From contig JAFJTK010000108.1 in NCBI GenBank assembly GCA_017880265.1, positions 1-34,045 on the forward strand: 34,045 nucleotides of DNA, read 5' to 3'. This DNA is from Candidatus Pelagibacter sp. (lineage in GTDB: Bacteria > Pseudomonadota > Alphaproteobacteria > Pelagibacterales > Pelagibacteraceae). Positions 1-8,570 of this stretch are shown in pieces. Below the pieces are notes generated by a model. The model was given only the letters and a program-made list of their open reading frames with translations, did not search any database and was not told where the DNA came from. Position 1 is the stretch's first letter. Each line of letters begins with the position of its first letter. The translations under genes were made by a program, and so were the position numbers.

Positions 1-482
1 TCTTTTTTTCCATAAATCATTAATCCAGATGTTGGACATGGAGATAAAAAAGAGAAATCATAAACATTTGGTTGAGGGGAAATTGCAATAAATCTATTAA
101 TCTCAGGTCGTCTCATTAATAATTGCATAGCTATTAATGATCCAAAAGAAAATCCTGATACCCAGCATTGAGAGTTATCAAAGTTTTCTCTTTCAAGCCA
201 ATCTAATGCAGCTGCGGCATCGGCAAGTTCACCTTGTCCATTATCAAACTCTCCATCACTTTTACCAACACCTCTAAAATTTACTCTACATACTGAAAAA
301 TCATTATCCATAAATGTATGAAAAGTATCTACTACAACTTTATTATTCATAGTCCCTCCGTATTGAGGATGGGGTTGTAATACTAGTGCAATTGGAGATG
401 TATTTTTTTTACTTTTATAATATTTTGCTTCGAGTCTTCCAGCAGGTCCAGGGATAAATATTTCTAAAATTTTATTGTCCAT
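1..482 (-). CDS. Alpha/beta hydrolase, 3' end cut off by the window
   Basis: About 160 residues are present from an ATG at 482; the C-terminus lies outside the window. The nucleophile elbow GFSFG (Ser about residue 112) matches the GxSxG pattern of alpha/beta hydrolases. An upstream PHPQYGG strand and an NFRGVGKSDG segment resemble the COG2945-type small hydrolases related to dienelactone hydrolase. The catalytic Asp and His would be in the missing part, so activity cannot be judged. The substrate is unknown. There is no signal peptide, so a cytoplasmic location is likely. It is divergent from iscR, with 138 bp between the two starts. The family call is fairly safe; the function is not. Confidence 0.85.
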   Translation of the reverse strand, partial: MDNKILEIFIPGPAGRLEAKYYKSKKNTSPIALVLQPHPQYGGTMNNKVVVDTFHTFMDNDFSVCRVNFRGVGKSDGEFDNGQGELADAAAALDWLERENFDNSQCWVSGFSFGSLIAMQLLMRRPEINRFIAISPQPNVYDFSFLSPCPTSGLMIYGKK

Positions 483-565
483 ATACGATATTGATTATTA
501 TTCTCAAAAAAAAACTACGTTTATCATAAGTGAGCGACAATATGTTAGTTTTTTTATTGCAATGT

Positions 566-597
566 ATACTTGACCATTTTAGTCAGGTATGTATAAA
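566..597 (+). promoter_or_regulatory. iscR-suf promoter with overlapping IscR type 1 operator
   Basis: A -35 box TTGACC (570-575) and a -10 box TATAAA (592-597) are separated by 16 bp. A 25-bp imperfect palindrome at 566-590 overlies the -35 and spacer; its halves are ATACTTGACC and AGTCAGGTAT around ATTTT. By eye it fits 24 of 25 positions of the enterobacterial type 1 IscR consensus (ATASYYGACT, RWWWY, AGTCRRSTAT). Established knowledge: IscR carrying a [2Fe-2S] cluster binds such sites and represses. The placement predicts negative autoregulation of the whole suf operon. Confidence 0.8.
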
Positions 598-620
598 AAC
601 GCACAATTTAAAAGGATAAA

Positions 621-1046
621 ATGAAACTAACATCAAAAGGTAGATATGCTGTAATGGCATTAGTTGATCTTGCAAGATTTGACAGTATTAATCCTGTATC
701 ACTAAGAGATATCTCTTTGCGCCAAGGTATTTCACTTGATTATCTTGAGCAGATTTTTTCAAAGTTAAAAAAAAACCAAATTGTACAAAGTATTAGAGGA
801 ACACAGGGTGGATATGTTCTCTCTAAAAAACCTAATGAAATAAAACTTACAAATATATTTCATGCTGTTGATGAAAAAGTAAAAACAGTTCAATGTAAAA
901 AAGAGTCAAAAAAAGGGTGCAATGGTAAAGCCACAAAATGTTCAACTCATAATCTTTGGGATGAACTTGAGACACACATTAACAGTTTTTTTGAAAAGAA
1001 AAGTTTAGAAGATTTATTAAAAAATAATAACGATCAAAGAATTTAA
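621..1046 (+). CDS. iscR: Rrf2-family Fe-S regulator IscR
   Basis: 141 residues, with an N-terminal winged helix (about 1-70, recognition region [14 protein letters not shown], wing [12 protein letters not shown]) typical of Rrf2 regulators. The cluster-binding segment has Cys92, Cys100, Cys107 and His110. This is the three-Cys-plus-His arrangement of IscR with slightly wider spacing than the E. coli protein (92/98/104/107). It should therefore sense [2Fe-2S] status. An AAGGA ribosome binding site sits 4 bp before the ATG. It is first in the suf operon, 2 bp from sufB, and a strong IscR-type palindrome lies on its own promoter, so feedback control of Fe-S assembly is the likely job. A related Rrf2 name is possible, but the context favours IscR. 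Confidence 0.92.
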   Translation: MKLTSKGRYAVMALVDLARFDSINPVSLRDISLRQGISLDYLEQIFSKLKKNQIVQSIRGTQGGYVLSKKPNEIKLTNIFHAVDEKVKTVQCKKESKKGCNGKATKCSTHNLWDELETHINSFFEKKSLEDLLKNNNDQRI

Positions 1047-1048
1047 AT

Positions 1049-2491
1049 ATGGATAATAGGCAAAAAGAAATTGATAATTTAAAAGATTATAAATATGGTT
1101 TTTCTACTGATATTGAAAACACTAGAGCTCCTAAAGGCTTGAATGAAGATGTAATTAAATTTATCTCAAATATTAAAAAAGAACCACAATGGATGCTTGA
1201 CTTTAGATTGAAAGCATTTGAAAGATTTAAACAATTAAAAGAACCTGATTGGCAAAAACCAAAGTACCCAAAAATTGATTATCAAGATTTATATTATTAT
1301 TCAGCACCAAAAAGTATGGATGATAAACCTAAAAGTTTAGATGAACTTGATCCAAAACTTTTAGAAACTTATAAAAAACTTGGTATCCCTCTTCAAGAAC
1401 AGGCTAGATTAAATGGTATAGCTGTTGATGCTGTATTTGACTCAGTCTCAGTTGCTACAACATTTAAAGAAGAGTTGACTAAACAAGGAATAATTTTTTG
1501 TTCTATGTCAGAAGCTATCCAAAAGCATCCAGATTTAGTTAAAAAATATTTAGGCTCTGTAATTCCAACAACAGATCATTTTTTTGCAACTCTAAACTCT
1601 GCAGTTTTTACAGATGGTTCATTTGTATACATTCCAGAAGGAGTAAAGTGTCCTATGGAACTCTCAACATATTTCAGAATTAACGCTTCAGAAACTGGTC
1701 AATTTGAGAGAACATTAATTATTGCTGACAAGGGAAGTTACGTTAGTTATTTAGAAGGATGCACTGCTCCTATGAGAGATGAAAATCAATTACATGCAGC
1801 AAATGTTGAATTGATTGCACTTGATGATGCTGAAATAAAATACTCAACAGTTCAAAATTGGTATCCTGGAGATAAAGATGGTGTAGGAGGAATTTATAAT
1901 TTTGTAACTAAAAGAGGCTTGTGCAAAGGTAAAAATTCTAAAATTTCATGGACCCAGGTTGAGACTGGCTCTGCAATTACATGGAAATATCCAAGCTGTA
2001 TATTGAAAGGAGATAATTCAGTTGGAGAATTTTATTCAATTGCAATTACTAATAATCATCAAAAAGCAGACACTGGAACTAAGATGATACATCTTGGCAA
2101 GAATACAAAAAGCAAGATTATTTCTAAAGGAATTTCAGCTGGAAATTCAGACATGATGTATAGAGGATTGGTTGATATATCCTCTAAAGCTGATAATTCT
2201 CGTAATTTTACTCAATGTGACTCTCTATTGATGGGTAACAAATGTGGTGCTCACACTATTCCATATATAAAAAATAAGAATCTTAAATCAAATATTGAAC
2301 ATGAGGCAACTACATCAAAAATAAGTGATGAGCAGTTATATTATTGTAATCAAAGAGGTCTAAATCAAGAAGAGGCAGTCAGTTTAATTGTTAATGGGTT
2401 TTGTAAAGAAGTCTTGCAACAGCTCCCAATGGAATTTGCTGTAGAAGCACAAAAATTAGTTGGAATAAGTTTAGAAGGGAGCGTTGGTTAA
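1049..2491 (+). CDS. sufB: Fe-S scaffold subunit SufB
   Basis: 480 residues, close to the usual 470-495 for SufB. SufB forms the SufBC2D complex on which Fe-S clusters are built in the cytoplasm, taking sulfur from the desulfurase. The sequence has the family core: [20 protein letters not shown], a beta-helix region with [11 protein letters not shown], and the C-terminal segment with [22 protein letters not shown]. That last segment carries the Cys equivalent to the conserved C-terminal Cys of SufB. The N-terminal 100 residues include the usual SufB RLKAFERF and YYYSAPK patches. It starts 2 bp after iscR and abuts sufC (0 bp), so the two are probably translationally coupled. No anomaly seen. 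Confidence 0.97.
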   Translation: MDNRQKEIDNLKDYKYGFSTDIENTRAPKGLNEDVIKFISNIKKEPQWMLDFRLKAFERFKQLKEPDWQKPKYPKIDYQDLYYYSAPKSMDDKPKSLDELDPKLLETYKKLGIPLQEQARLNGIAVDAVFDSVSVATTFKEELTKQGIIFCSMSEAIQKHPDLVKKYLGSVIPTTDHFFATLNSAVFTDGSFVYIPEGVKCPMELSTYFRINASETGQFERTLIIADKGSYVSYLEGCTAPMRDENQLHAANVELIALDDAEIKYSTVQNWYPGDKDGVGGIYNFVTKRGLCKGKNSKISWTQVETGSAITWKYPSCILKGDNSVGEFYSIAITNNHQKADTGTKMIHLGKNTKSKIISKGISAGNSDMMYRGLVDISSKADNSRNFTQCDSLLMGNKCGAHTIPYIKNKNLKSNIEHEATTSKISDEQLYYCNQRGLNQEEAVSLIVNGFCKEVLQQLPMEFAVEAQKLVGISLEGSVG

Positions 2492-3226
2492 ATGTTAAAT
2501 ATAGAAAATTTAAAAGCCAAAATTGACAATAAAGAAATATTAAAAGGATTAAACTTAAATATCAATCCAGGAGAAGTTCATGCAATTATGGGTCCTAATG
2601 GATCAGGAAAAAGTACACTGTCTAATATTTTATCTGGAAAAAAAGGTTACGAAATAGATGGAACAGTATCATTTGAAGGAGAAAATTTACTCGAATTAGA
2701 AACTGAGGAAAGAGCACATAAAGGAATATTTTTAGCATTTCAATATCCTCTAGAAATTCCAGGAGTAAATACAAATACCTTTTTAAAGACTTCTATTAAC
2801 GCAATTAAAAAAGCTAGAGGAGAAAAAGAATTAGATGCAATTGAATTTTTAAAATTAATAAAGCAAAAATCATTAGAGTTAAAGTTTGATGAAAAAATTT
2901 TAAGTAGACAATTAAATGTTGGATTTTCAGGAGGAGAAAAGAAAAAAAATGAAATTTTACAAATGTCTATTTTAGATCCAAAATTATCAATATTAGATGA
3001 AACAGACTCTGGTTTAGATATTGATGCTTTAAGAATTGTTTCTGAAGGAGTTAATTCATTAAGAAATAATAAAAAATCTTTTTTAATTATTACTCACTAT
3101 CAAAGATTATTAGATTATATCAAACCTGACTTTGTTCATGTTTTGAAAAATGGACAAATCATTAAATCAGGAGATTATGAATTAGCAAAAGAATTAGAAA
3201 AAGTTGGATATGAGGATTTTAATTAA
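2492..3226 (+). CDS. sufC: Fe-S assembly ATPase SufC
   Basis: 244 residues, an ABC-type ATPase that works as a soluble subunit of SufBC2D rather than as a transporter. Walker A GPNGSGKST lies at about 35-43, a SufC-type signature GFSGGEKKKNEILQ at about 145, and Walker B LSILDETDSGLDIDAL directly after it. The D in place of the usual P in DETDSGLD is characteristic of SufC. A switch His is present in IITHYQRLLDYI. It starts immediately after the sufB stop, and its own stop overlaps the sufD start by 1 base (TAATG). The order B-C-D is the standard one. Confidence 0.97.
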   Translation: MLNIENLKAKIDNKEILKGLNLNINPGEVHAIMGPNGSGKSTLSNILSGKKGYEIDGTVSFEGENLLELETEERAHKGIFLAFQYPLEIPGVNTNTFLKTSINAIKKARGEKELDAIEFLKLIKQKSLELKFDEKILSRQLNVGFSGGEKKKNEILQMSILDPKLSILDETDSGLDIDALRIVSEGVNSLRNNKKSFLIITHYQRLLDYIKPDFVHVLKNGQIIKSGDYELAKELEKVGYEDFN

Positions 3227-4464
3227 TGGAAAATAACTTAAAACTTAATTTTGAGGATTATCTAAATGAAAAAAATTTAACAAATTCTCAAAAAGAAATA
3301 AAAGAGAGTAATTTTGATAATTTTATCAAAAATGGTTTTCCAAACAAACGAATTGAAGATTGGAAATTTTCTGATTTAAAACAAATTATTTCAACCAATT
3401 TTGATAATATTAATTTTTTAAATCGAGAAATTGCATCTAGTATTGATGAAAGCCTCATTGACGATCTAGAACATAATAAAATTGTTTTTATTAATGGTGT
3501 TATTTCTAAGATTGATTTTAGTTATGAGAATGAAGATAAAATAATTGTAGAACAAAATTCAAATTTAGAAAAAGAATTAAGTGACAATGTAATGTTAAAT
3601 TTGAATACTGCTTTTGTGTCTAATTACACTAAAATTTTAGTAAAAAGTGGCTATCAATTTCAAAAACCCTTGTTTTTATTTAATTATTTAACCAAAGATT
3701 TAAATAATGCTGGTTTAAATAGCAGGCTGGATATCAATTTAGAAGATGATGTTGCTTTAAATGTTGTCAATTTATCAAATGAAAATTTGAATAATAATTT
3801 TTTAAATTATAGACAAAAAATTAATATTGGTAAAAATTCAATTCTTAAAAACTATAGTTTAGATACTAATGAGAATTCAAACTTTAGATATTCTTATAAA
3901 GATATTTACTTAGAAAAGAATAGTCATTTAGAATATTTTATTTTATCCAAAGGTTCCAAGTTTTCAAAACATGATATTAATTGTTTTTTAAATAATGAAT
4001 ACGGCTCTATTGTTCTCAATGGTATAATAGATTTAGATAACGAAAAACATCATGAAATTAAAACTGAAATTAATCATAATGAAGAAAATTGTAAAAGTTA
4101 TCAATTAATTAAAAGTGTTTTAAATGATAGCTCCAAAGGTATTTATCAGGGAAAAATATATGTCAATTCTAAAGCTCAAAAAACAGACGGCTACCAATTA
4201 AGTAGGGCATTATTATTAAGTGATCAAGTTGAGTTTAATGCAAAACAAGAACTAGAAATTTATGCTGATGACGTTAAATGCTCACATGGTTCGACTTCAG
4301 GAAATATTGATGAAAACTCAATTTTTTACTTAATGTCGAGAGGTTTAAGTTATGACCAATCAAAAAAATTACTAACAAATGGTTTTTTAAATGAAGTAAT
4401 TGAAAAAATTACAAATGAAAATATTAAATCTTTAGTAAAAAAACTTACAGGTATTAACGAATGA
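3226..4464 (+). CDS. sufD: Fe-S assembly subunit SufD
   Basis: 412 residues, within the usual 400-440. SufD is the paralogue of SufB in the SufBC2D scaffold and helps iron entry. The N-terminal half is poorly conserved and very rich in Asn, Lys and Ile. The C-terminal half carries the diagnostic stretch SRALLLSDQVEFNAKQELEI followed by ADDVKCSHGSTSG, which contains the His that in E. coli SufD is linked to cluster assembly. It overlaps sufC by 1 base and sufS by 4 bases (ATGA at 4461-4464). The N-terminal divergence is typical of SufD and does not weaken the call. Confidence 0.95.
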   Translation: MENNLKLNFEDYLNEKNLTNSQKEIKESNFDNFIKNGFPNKRIEDWKFSDLKQIISTNFDNINFLNREIASSIDESLIDDLEHNKIVFINGVISKIDFSYENEDKIIVEQNSNLEKELSDNVMLNLNTAFVSNYTKILVKSGYQFQKPLFLFNYLTKDLNNAGLNSRLDINLEDDVALNVVNLSNENLNNNFLNYRQKINIGKNSILKNYSLDTNENSNFRYSYKDIYLEKNSHLEYFILSKGSKFSKHDINCFLNNEYGSIVLNGIIDLDNEKHHEIKTEINHNEENCKSYQLIKSVLNDSSKGIYQGKIYVNSKAQKTDGYQLSRALLLSDQVEFNAKQELEIYADDVKCSHGSTSGNIDENSIFYLMSRGLSYDQSKKLLTNGFLNEVIEKITNENIKSLVKKLTGINE

Positions 4465-5678
4465 ATATTGATCAAGTAAAAAAAGAATTTCCAATTTTTG
4501 ATGAAAAAATTCAAAATAATGATTTAGTTTATTTAGATAGTGCAAATTCTTCCCAAAAACCAAAAGTTGTTATTGATAGAATAAATGAATTTTACACAAA
4601 ACAATTTTCAAATGTAGGAAGAAGCGTTCATTACCTAGCGGTAGCTGCTACTAATTTATATGAAACTACAAGAACCTCGGTTCAAAGATATATAAATGCA
4701 AAAGATAAAAATGAAATTGTATTTACTAAAGGTGCAACAGAGGCGCTTAACTTAGTTGCAAATACTTTAGGTCAAAGTTATTTACAAGAAGGAGACGAAA
4801 TTCTTATCACTGAATTAGAGCATCATTCTAATTATGTTCCATGGCATTTTTTAAGAAAATCAAAAAACATCAAAATTAATTTTGCAGAGATTAATAAAGA
4901 TGGAGAAATTACTTTAGAAGAAATAGAAAAAAAAATTACCCCTAATACAAAATTAATTTCAATTACTCATTTATCAAATGTAACTGGTGCTATACTTCCA
5001 ATTAAAGAGATTACGCAATTAGCGCATTCCAAAGATATTATCGTCGTCGTTGATGGCTGTCAGGGTGCACCGCATTTAAAGTTAGATATGCAAGACTTGG
5101 ATTGTGATTTTTACGCAATTTCTTGTCATAAAATGTACGGCCCAACTGGTTTAGGTATTTTATATGGCAAAAAAAAATGGCTAGAGGAACTTCCGCCATA
5201 TCAAGGTGGGGGTGGTATGATCAATGAGGTTAAAAAAGATAGAATTTCCTATGGTGATTTACCTAATAAATATGAAGCTGGAACTATGGCTACTGCTCAA
5301 GTAATAGCGTTTGATCAATCAATTAAATTTTTAGAAAGTATTGGTATTGAGAATGTTATGAAACATGAGGCAGAACTTGTTGAATATGGTCAAGAATTAT
5401 TGCAAAAAAATAATTCAGTTAAATTACTTGGAAATCCAAAAGATAAAGGTGGTGTTTTATCTTTTACCATTGAAGGAATTCATCCACATGATATCGCAAC
5501 TATATTAGATGAAGATGGAGTAGCAATTAGAGCAGGACATCACTGTTGTCAGATTTTACATGATAAATTAAATATACCAGCAAGTGCTAGAGCTTCTGTT
5601 GGAATTTATAATACCAAAGATGATTTAGATAAACTAAACGACTCTATTAATAACTGTAAAAAAATATTTAACCTATAA
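4461..5678 (+). CDS. sufS: Cysteine desulfurase SufS
   Basis: 405 residues, a PLP-dependent group II cysteine desulfurase that takes sulfur from L-cysteine and passes it to the scaffold. The PLP lysine is Lys224 in AISCHKMYGPTG; PLP-stacking and phosphate residues are in TKGATEALN and TELEHHSNYVPW. The catalytic Cys is expected in RAGHHCCQ (Cys362, by alignment to the usual RxGHHC). A second Cys directly follows it where most SufS proteins have Ala. Neighbours are sufD (4-base overlap) and sufU (1-base overlap). The adjacent sufU suggests a Zn-dependent SufU, not SufE, as sulfur acceptor. Confidence 0.96.
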   Translation: MNIDQVKKEFPIFDEKIQNNDLVYLDSANSSQKPKVVIDRINEFYTKQFSNVGRSVHYLAVAATNLYETTRTSVQRYINAKDKNEIVFTKGATEALNLVANTLGQSYLQEGDEILITELEHHSNYVPWHFLRKSKNIKINFAEINKDGEITLEEIEKKITPNTKLISITHLSNVTGAILPIKEITQLAHSKDIIVVVDGCQGAPHLKLDMQDLDCDFYAISCHKMYGPTGLGILYGKKKWLEELPPYQGGGGMINEVKKDRISYGDLPNKYEAGTMATAQVIAFDQSIKFLESIGIENVMKHEAELVEYGQELLQKNNSVKLLGNPKDKGGVLSFTIEGIHPHDIATILDEDGVAIRAGHHCCQILHDKLNIPASARASVGIYNTKDDLDKLNDSINNCKKIFNL

Positions 5679-6142
5679 TGAATTTAAAAGAACTATATCA
5701 AGAGATAATTTTAGAACATGGAAAAAATCCAAGAAATCTTCTTAAGATAGATGATTTCAATAAAGATGCTAAAGGGCACAACCCTTTGTGTGGTGATAAC
5801 GTTCATGTTTATCTTAAATTAAATGGACAAAGAATAGTCGAAGATATTTCATTTGAAGGAAGTGGATGTGCCATTTCAATGGCTTCAGCCTCTATTATGA
5901 CTGACTTAATTAAAGGTAAAAATGAGAGTGAAGCTAAAGAAATTGTTGAAGATTTTCTTGGTATGATTAAAGAAAACCCTGAGCTTAAATCAGAAAATTT
6001 ACTTGAAGATGAAAAAACAAAGTTGATGTGTTTATCAGGTGTAAAGCAATATCCTATGAGAGTTAAATGTGCTACACTATCATGGCATACATTAGTTTCT
6101 GCATTTGAAGACAAAACAGATCTAGTTAAAACGGAGAATTGA
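5678..6142 (+). CDS. sufU: SufU-type sulfur acceptor for SufS
   Basis: 154 residues, an IscU-fold protein of the SufU type. Likely zinc ligands are Cys38 and Asp40 (NPLCGDNV), Cys64 (GSGCAIS) and Cys131 (RVKCATLSW), the same pattern as SufU of Bacillus. The insertion between the second and third ligands, with LMCLSGVKQYPMR just before Cys131, separates SufU from IscU. Known role: Zn-SufU accepts the persulfide sulfur of SufS through a ligand swap. It starts at the last base of the sufS stop codon, so the two are likely co-translated. A scaffold role is the less likely alternative. Confidence 0.93.
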   Translation: MNLKELYQEIILEHGKNPRNLLKIDDFNKDAKGHNPLCGDNVHVYLKLNGQRIVEDISFEGSGCAISMASASIMTDLIKGKNESEAKEIVEDFLGMIKENPELKSENLLEDEKTKLMCLSGVKQYPMRVKCATLSWHTLVSAFEDKTDLVKTEN

Positions 6143-6144
6143 AG

Positions 6145-6444
6145 ATGACTAAAAAAGAACAAATTATTGAAGAAATTAGAAAAATTTATGACCCAGAACT
6201 ACCTGTTAATATTTATGAACTTGGTTTGATATACGATGTTCAAGTTGAAAATGATAATCACGCAAAAATTAAAATGACCTTAACTACTCCAAATTGTCCA
6301 GTTGCAGAAAGTTTGCCAAAAGAAGTCAAAGATGGAGCAATGCAAGTTGATGGAATAGATAATGTTGATCTTGAATTAGTTTGGGATCCTCCTTGGAACA
6401 AAGACATGATGTCAGAAGCTGCAAAATTAGAGTTAAATTTATAA
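6145..6444 (+). CDS. sufT: SufT, MIP18/DUF59-family Fe-S maturation factor
   Basis: 99 residues from the ATG at 6145. This start is preferred because GGAG at 6133-6136 lies 8 bp before it; a TTG at 6139 would add two residues and overlap sufU. The whole protein is a MIP18/DUF59 domain: IRKIYDPELPVNIYELGLIYDV, then TTPNCPVAESLP with the conserved Cys, then DLELVWDPPWNKDMMSEAAKL. SufT proteins help deliver or mature Fe-S clusters; a carrier role has been proposed for the family. It lies between sufU and sufA, and its stop overlaps the sufA start. Confidence 0.92.
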   Translation: MTKKEQIIEEIRKIYDPELPVNIYELGLIYDVQVENDNHAKIKMTLTTPNCPVAESLPKEVKDGAMQVDGIDNVDLELVWDPPWNKDMMSEAAKLELNL

Positions 6445-6779
6445 TGAATCCAATCATAAAACTAAGTGATAACGCTGCTCATAGAATTAAAGAAATCATG
6501 TCTAATGCAGAAAAAGATTCTTTAGGCGTTAGGGTCTCTGTAAAAGCTGGTGGTTGTGCAGGCATGTCTTATGTTATGGAATATACTAAAGAAGTTAATC
6601 CTAATGATGAAGTTATAGAAGAAAAGGGTGTTAAAGTTTTTGTTGATTCAGCTGCAATTATGTATCTTCTAGGAACTGAAATGGATTATAAAAAAGAAGA
6701 ATTATCCTCAACTTTTGTCTTTAATAATCCGAATGAAACTGAGCGTTGTGGGTGTGGAGAGTCTTTTAAAATAGAATAG
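6444..6779 (+). CDS. sufA: A-type Fe-S carrier SufA/ErpA-like (HesB family)
   Basis: 111 residues from the ATG at 6444, which overlaps the sufT stop by one base (TAATG). A longer in-frame version starting inside sufT has no support. The three conserved Cys of A-type carriers are Cys38 (KAGGCAGMSY), Cys102 and Cys104 (ERCGCGESF). These proteins receive an Fe-S cluster from the scaffold and hand it to apo-targets. SufA, IscA and ErpA cannot be told apart reliably by eye; the position at the end of the suf operon supports sufA. The stop codon lies inside a weak hairpin. Confidence 0.92.
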   Translation: MNPIIKLSDNAAHRIKEIMSNAEKDSLGVRVSVKAGGCAGMSYVMEYTKEVNPNDEVIEEKGVKVFVDSAAIMYLLGTEMDYKKEELSSTFVFNNPNETERCGCGESFKIE

Positions 6780-6799
6780 GTTGTATCATCCTATTATTT
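6775..6799 (+). terminator. Weak hairpin at the end of the suf operon
   Basis: AATAGG (6775-6780) and CCTATT (6790-6795) pair around a 9-nt loop, followed by ATTT. The stem is only 6 bp and mostly A/T, and the U tract is short. It may end suf transcripts, but this is a weak candidate. Confidence 0.3.
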
Positions 6800-6845
6800 G
6801 CATATCAGTATTGCATTTCTTGCATAACTAGTGTATGAATCGGTT

Positions 6846-7016
6846 ATGAACACTTTTGAATTTAAAAATCTTGTTAAAAACCTAAAAAATTCTTTAAAGC
6901 AAAGAACTTTTTTTAAAGATCTTCGTAAAGAAGTAGAAACTGGTGCCAACGGCACACAGGACTACGTTGTTAAAAAAGGTGTTAACAAAGATACAATTGC
7001 AACAACTAGACAGTAA
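6846..7016 (+). CDS. Small basic protein of unknown function
   Basis: 56 residues from the ATG at 6846; a GTG at 6831 would add five. I do not recognise the family. The N-terminal 35 residues look like a basic amphipathic helix (FEFKNLVKNLKNSLKQRTFFKDLRKEVE), and the C-terminal part is Gly/Thr/Lys rich (GANGTQDYVVKKGVNKDTIATTRQ). There is no signal peptide or membrane segment. It sits between sufA (66 bp upstream) and convergent glnA (7 bp downstream). A TTGCAT (6811-6816) with a TATGAA 17 bp later (6834-6839) could be its promoter, which would leave almost no leader. Codon use and amino acid composition look real, but I infer coding only from the clean frame and its fit into the gap. Confidence 0.6.
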   Translation: MNTFEFKNLVKNLKNSLKQRTFFKDLRKEVETGANGTQDYVVKKGVNKDTIATTRQ

Positions 7017-7023
7017 TTAATTA

Positions 7024-8430
7024 CTAGCTACTGTAATACATCTCAAACTCAACTGGATGAGGTGCGTGTTCAAATTTATGAATTTCTTCAAATTTAAGTG
7101 CAATGTAAGCATCAATTTGATCATCAGTAAATACACCACCTTGAGTTAAAAACTCTCTATCTTTATCTAAGCTTTCCATAGCTTCTCTTAAAGAACCACA
7201 AACAGTTGGTATAGCTTTAACTTCTTCTGGTGGTAATTCGTATAAGTCTTTATCAAATGACTCACCTGGATGAATTTTATTTTTAATTCCATCAAGACCA
7301 GCCATAAGCATAGCTGCAAAAGTTAAGTAAGGATTTCCAGATGCATCAGGGAATCTTATTTCACATCTTGCACCTTTTTTACTTAACGTAATTGGTATAC
7401 GACAAGATGCAGATCTGTTTCTTGCAGAGTAAGCAAGAAGCACTGGAGCTTCAAAACCAGGAATTAATCTTTTGTAACTATTTGTGGTAGAGTTTGCAAA
7501 AGCATTTATTGCTTTAGCATGTTTTAAAATTCCACCAATGTAATGTAATGCAGTTTCAGATAAACCAGCGTAAGCATCACCAGAAAATACTGGCGTATCA
7601 CCTTTCCAAATTGATTGGTGAATGTGCATTCCTGAACCGTTATCACCTGCAACAGGTTTAGGCATAAACGTAGCAGTTTTTCCAAAAGAATGTGTAACCA
7701 TTTGAACAACGTATTTATATAATTGAACGTTGTCAGCTTGATCAACTAACGTTCCAAAATACATACCAAGCTCGTGTTGACTTGGAGCCACTTCATGATG
7801 GTGCTTTTCAACTTTAATTCCAACTTCTTTTAAATTTTTTAAATACTCACCCCGCATATCTTGTTCACTATCAACAGGCGGTACTGGGAAATAACCACCT
7901 TTAACTGGAGGTCTATGTCCCATATTTCCATTTTCGTAAACTTTACCAGAGTTGTATGGACCTTCTTTACTGTCCAAAACAAATCCAGTGTTATTAGGAT
8001 CGTTATTAATTCTTACATCATCAAATACAAAAAATTCTGGTTCTGGACCAAAGAAAGCTTTATCTCCAATACCTGAAGATTTTAAAAATTCTTCAGCTTT
8101 TTTTGCAACACCTCTTGGATCTCTTTCATAAGGAGATTTTTTTACAGCATCTAAAATATCACAAAATAAAACGACAGTATTATGAGAGGTAAAAGGATCC
8201 ATAAACATTCTTGCAGTATCTGGTTTTAAAATCATGTCAGACTCATTAATAGCTTTCCAACCAGCAATAGATGAACCATCAAAAAATACACCTTCATTTA
8301 ACATTTCTTCATCAACAATTGTAGCGTCCATTGTTAAGTGTTGAAGTTTCCCTCTTGGGTCAGTAAATCTTAGATCTACAAATTCTGCTTCTTTTTCTTT
8401 GATAAATTTTAATACGTTTGCTGCACTCAT
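7024..8430 (-). CDS. glnA: Glutamine synthetase, type I
   Basis: 468 residues, the usual GSI-beta length. The enzyme condenses glutamate, ammonia and ATP to glutamine and is the main ammonium-assimilating step. Visible motifs are FDGSSIAGW (50-58), [10 protein letters not shown] (metal-binding Glu), [14 protein letters not shown] (about 264-277), RIPI and the [13 protein letters not shown] segment. Tyr397 in [10 protein letters not shown] matches the adenylylation site of the enterobacterial enzyme, so control by a GlnE-type adenylyltransferase is possible. A clear GGAG ribosome binding site precedes the ATG. It is monocistronic here, divergent from the ybaK-like gene across a 140-bp gap; glnB is not adjacent. 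That gap shows no certain operator. Confidence 0.97.
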   Translation of the reverse strand: MSAANVLKFIKEKEAEFVDLRFTDPRGKLQHLTMDATIVDEEMLNEGVFFDGSSIAGWKAINESDMILKPDTARMFMDPFTSHNTVVLFCDILDAVKKSPYERDPRGVAKKAEEFLKSSGIGDKAFFGPEPEFFVFDDVRINNDPNNTGFVLDSKEGPYNSGKVYENGNMGHRPPVKGGYFPVPPVDSEQDMRGEYLKNLKEVGIKVEKHHHEVAPSQHELGMYFGTLVDQADNVQLYKYVVQMVTHSFGKTATFMPKPVAGDNGSGMHIHQSIWKGDTPVFSGDAYAGLSETALHYIGGILKHAKAINAFANSTTNSYKRLIPGFEAPVLLAYSARNRSASCRIPITLSKKGARCEIRFPDASGNPYLTFAAMLMAGLDGIKNKIHPGESFDKDLYELPPEEVKAIPTVCGSLREAMESLDKDREFLTQGGVFTDDQIDAYIALKFEEIHKFEHAPHPVEFEMYYSS

Positions 8431-8570
8431 TTTGTCTCCTTTATAATTTTATGGATGGTAATTAACAAAATAATCACGAAAAATATTGCTTATTTAATAA
8501 ATAACACCTATGCAATTTTCACATAAGTATTGTATTTATTCAATATTATTTCATAAGAATTTTAAAACCT

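Noticed and set aside
5809..6162. Antisense open frame across sufU
   Set aside because: It lies wholly on the opposite strand of a well-conserved gene, shows no domain and is rich in Ser/Leu/Phe, as expected for an antisense shadow.
7861..8076. Open frames inside glnA on both strands (also 7524-7745)
   Set aside because: glnA is fully conserved in its own frame; these frames show no recognisable protein and no ribosome binding site.
8431..8570. Nitrogen-control operator or glutamine riboswitch before glnA
   Set aside because: I looked for NtrC-type palindromes and glnA-RNA motifs on the minus strand and found only short AT-rich repeats such as TATTTA-A-TAAATA.
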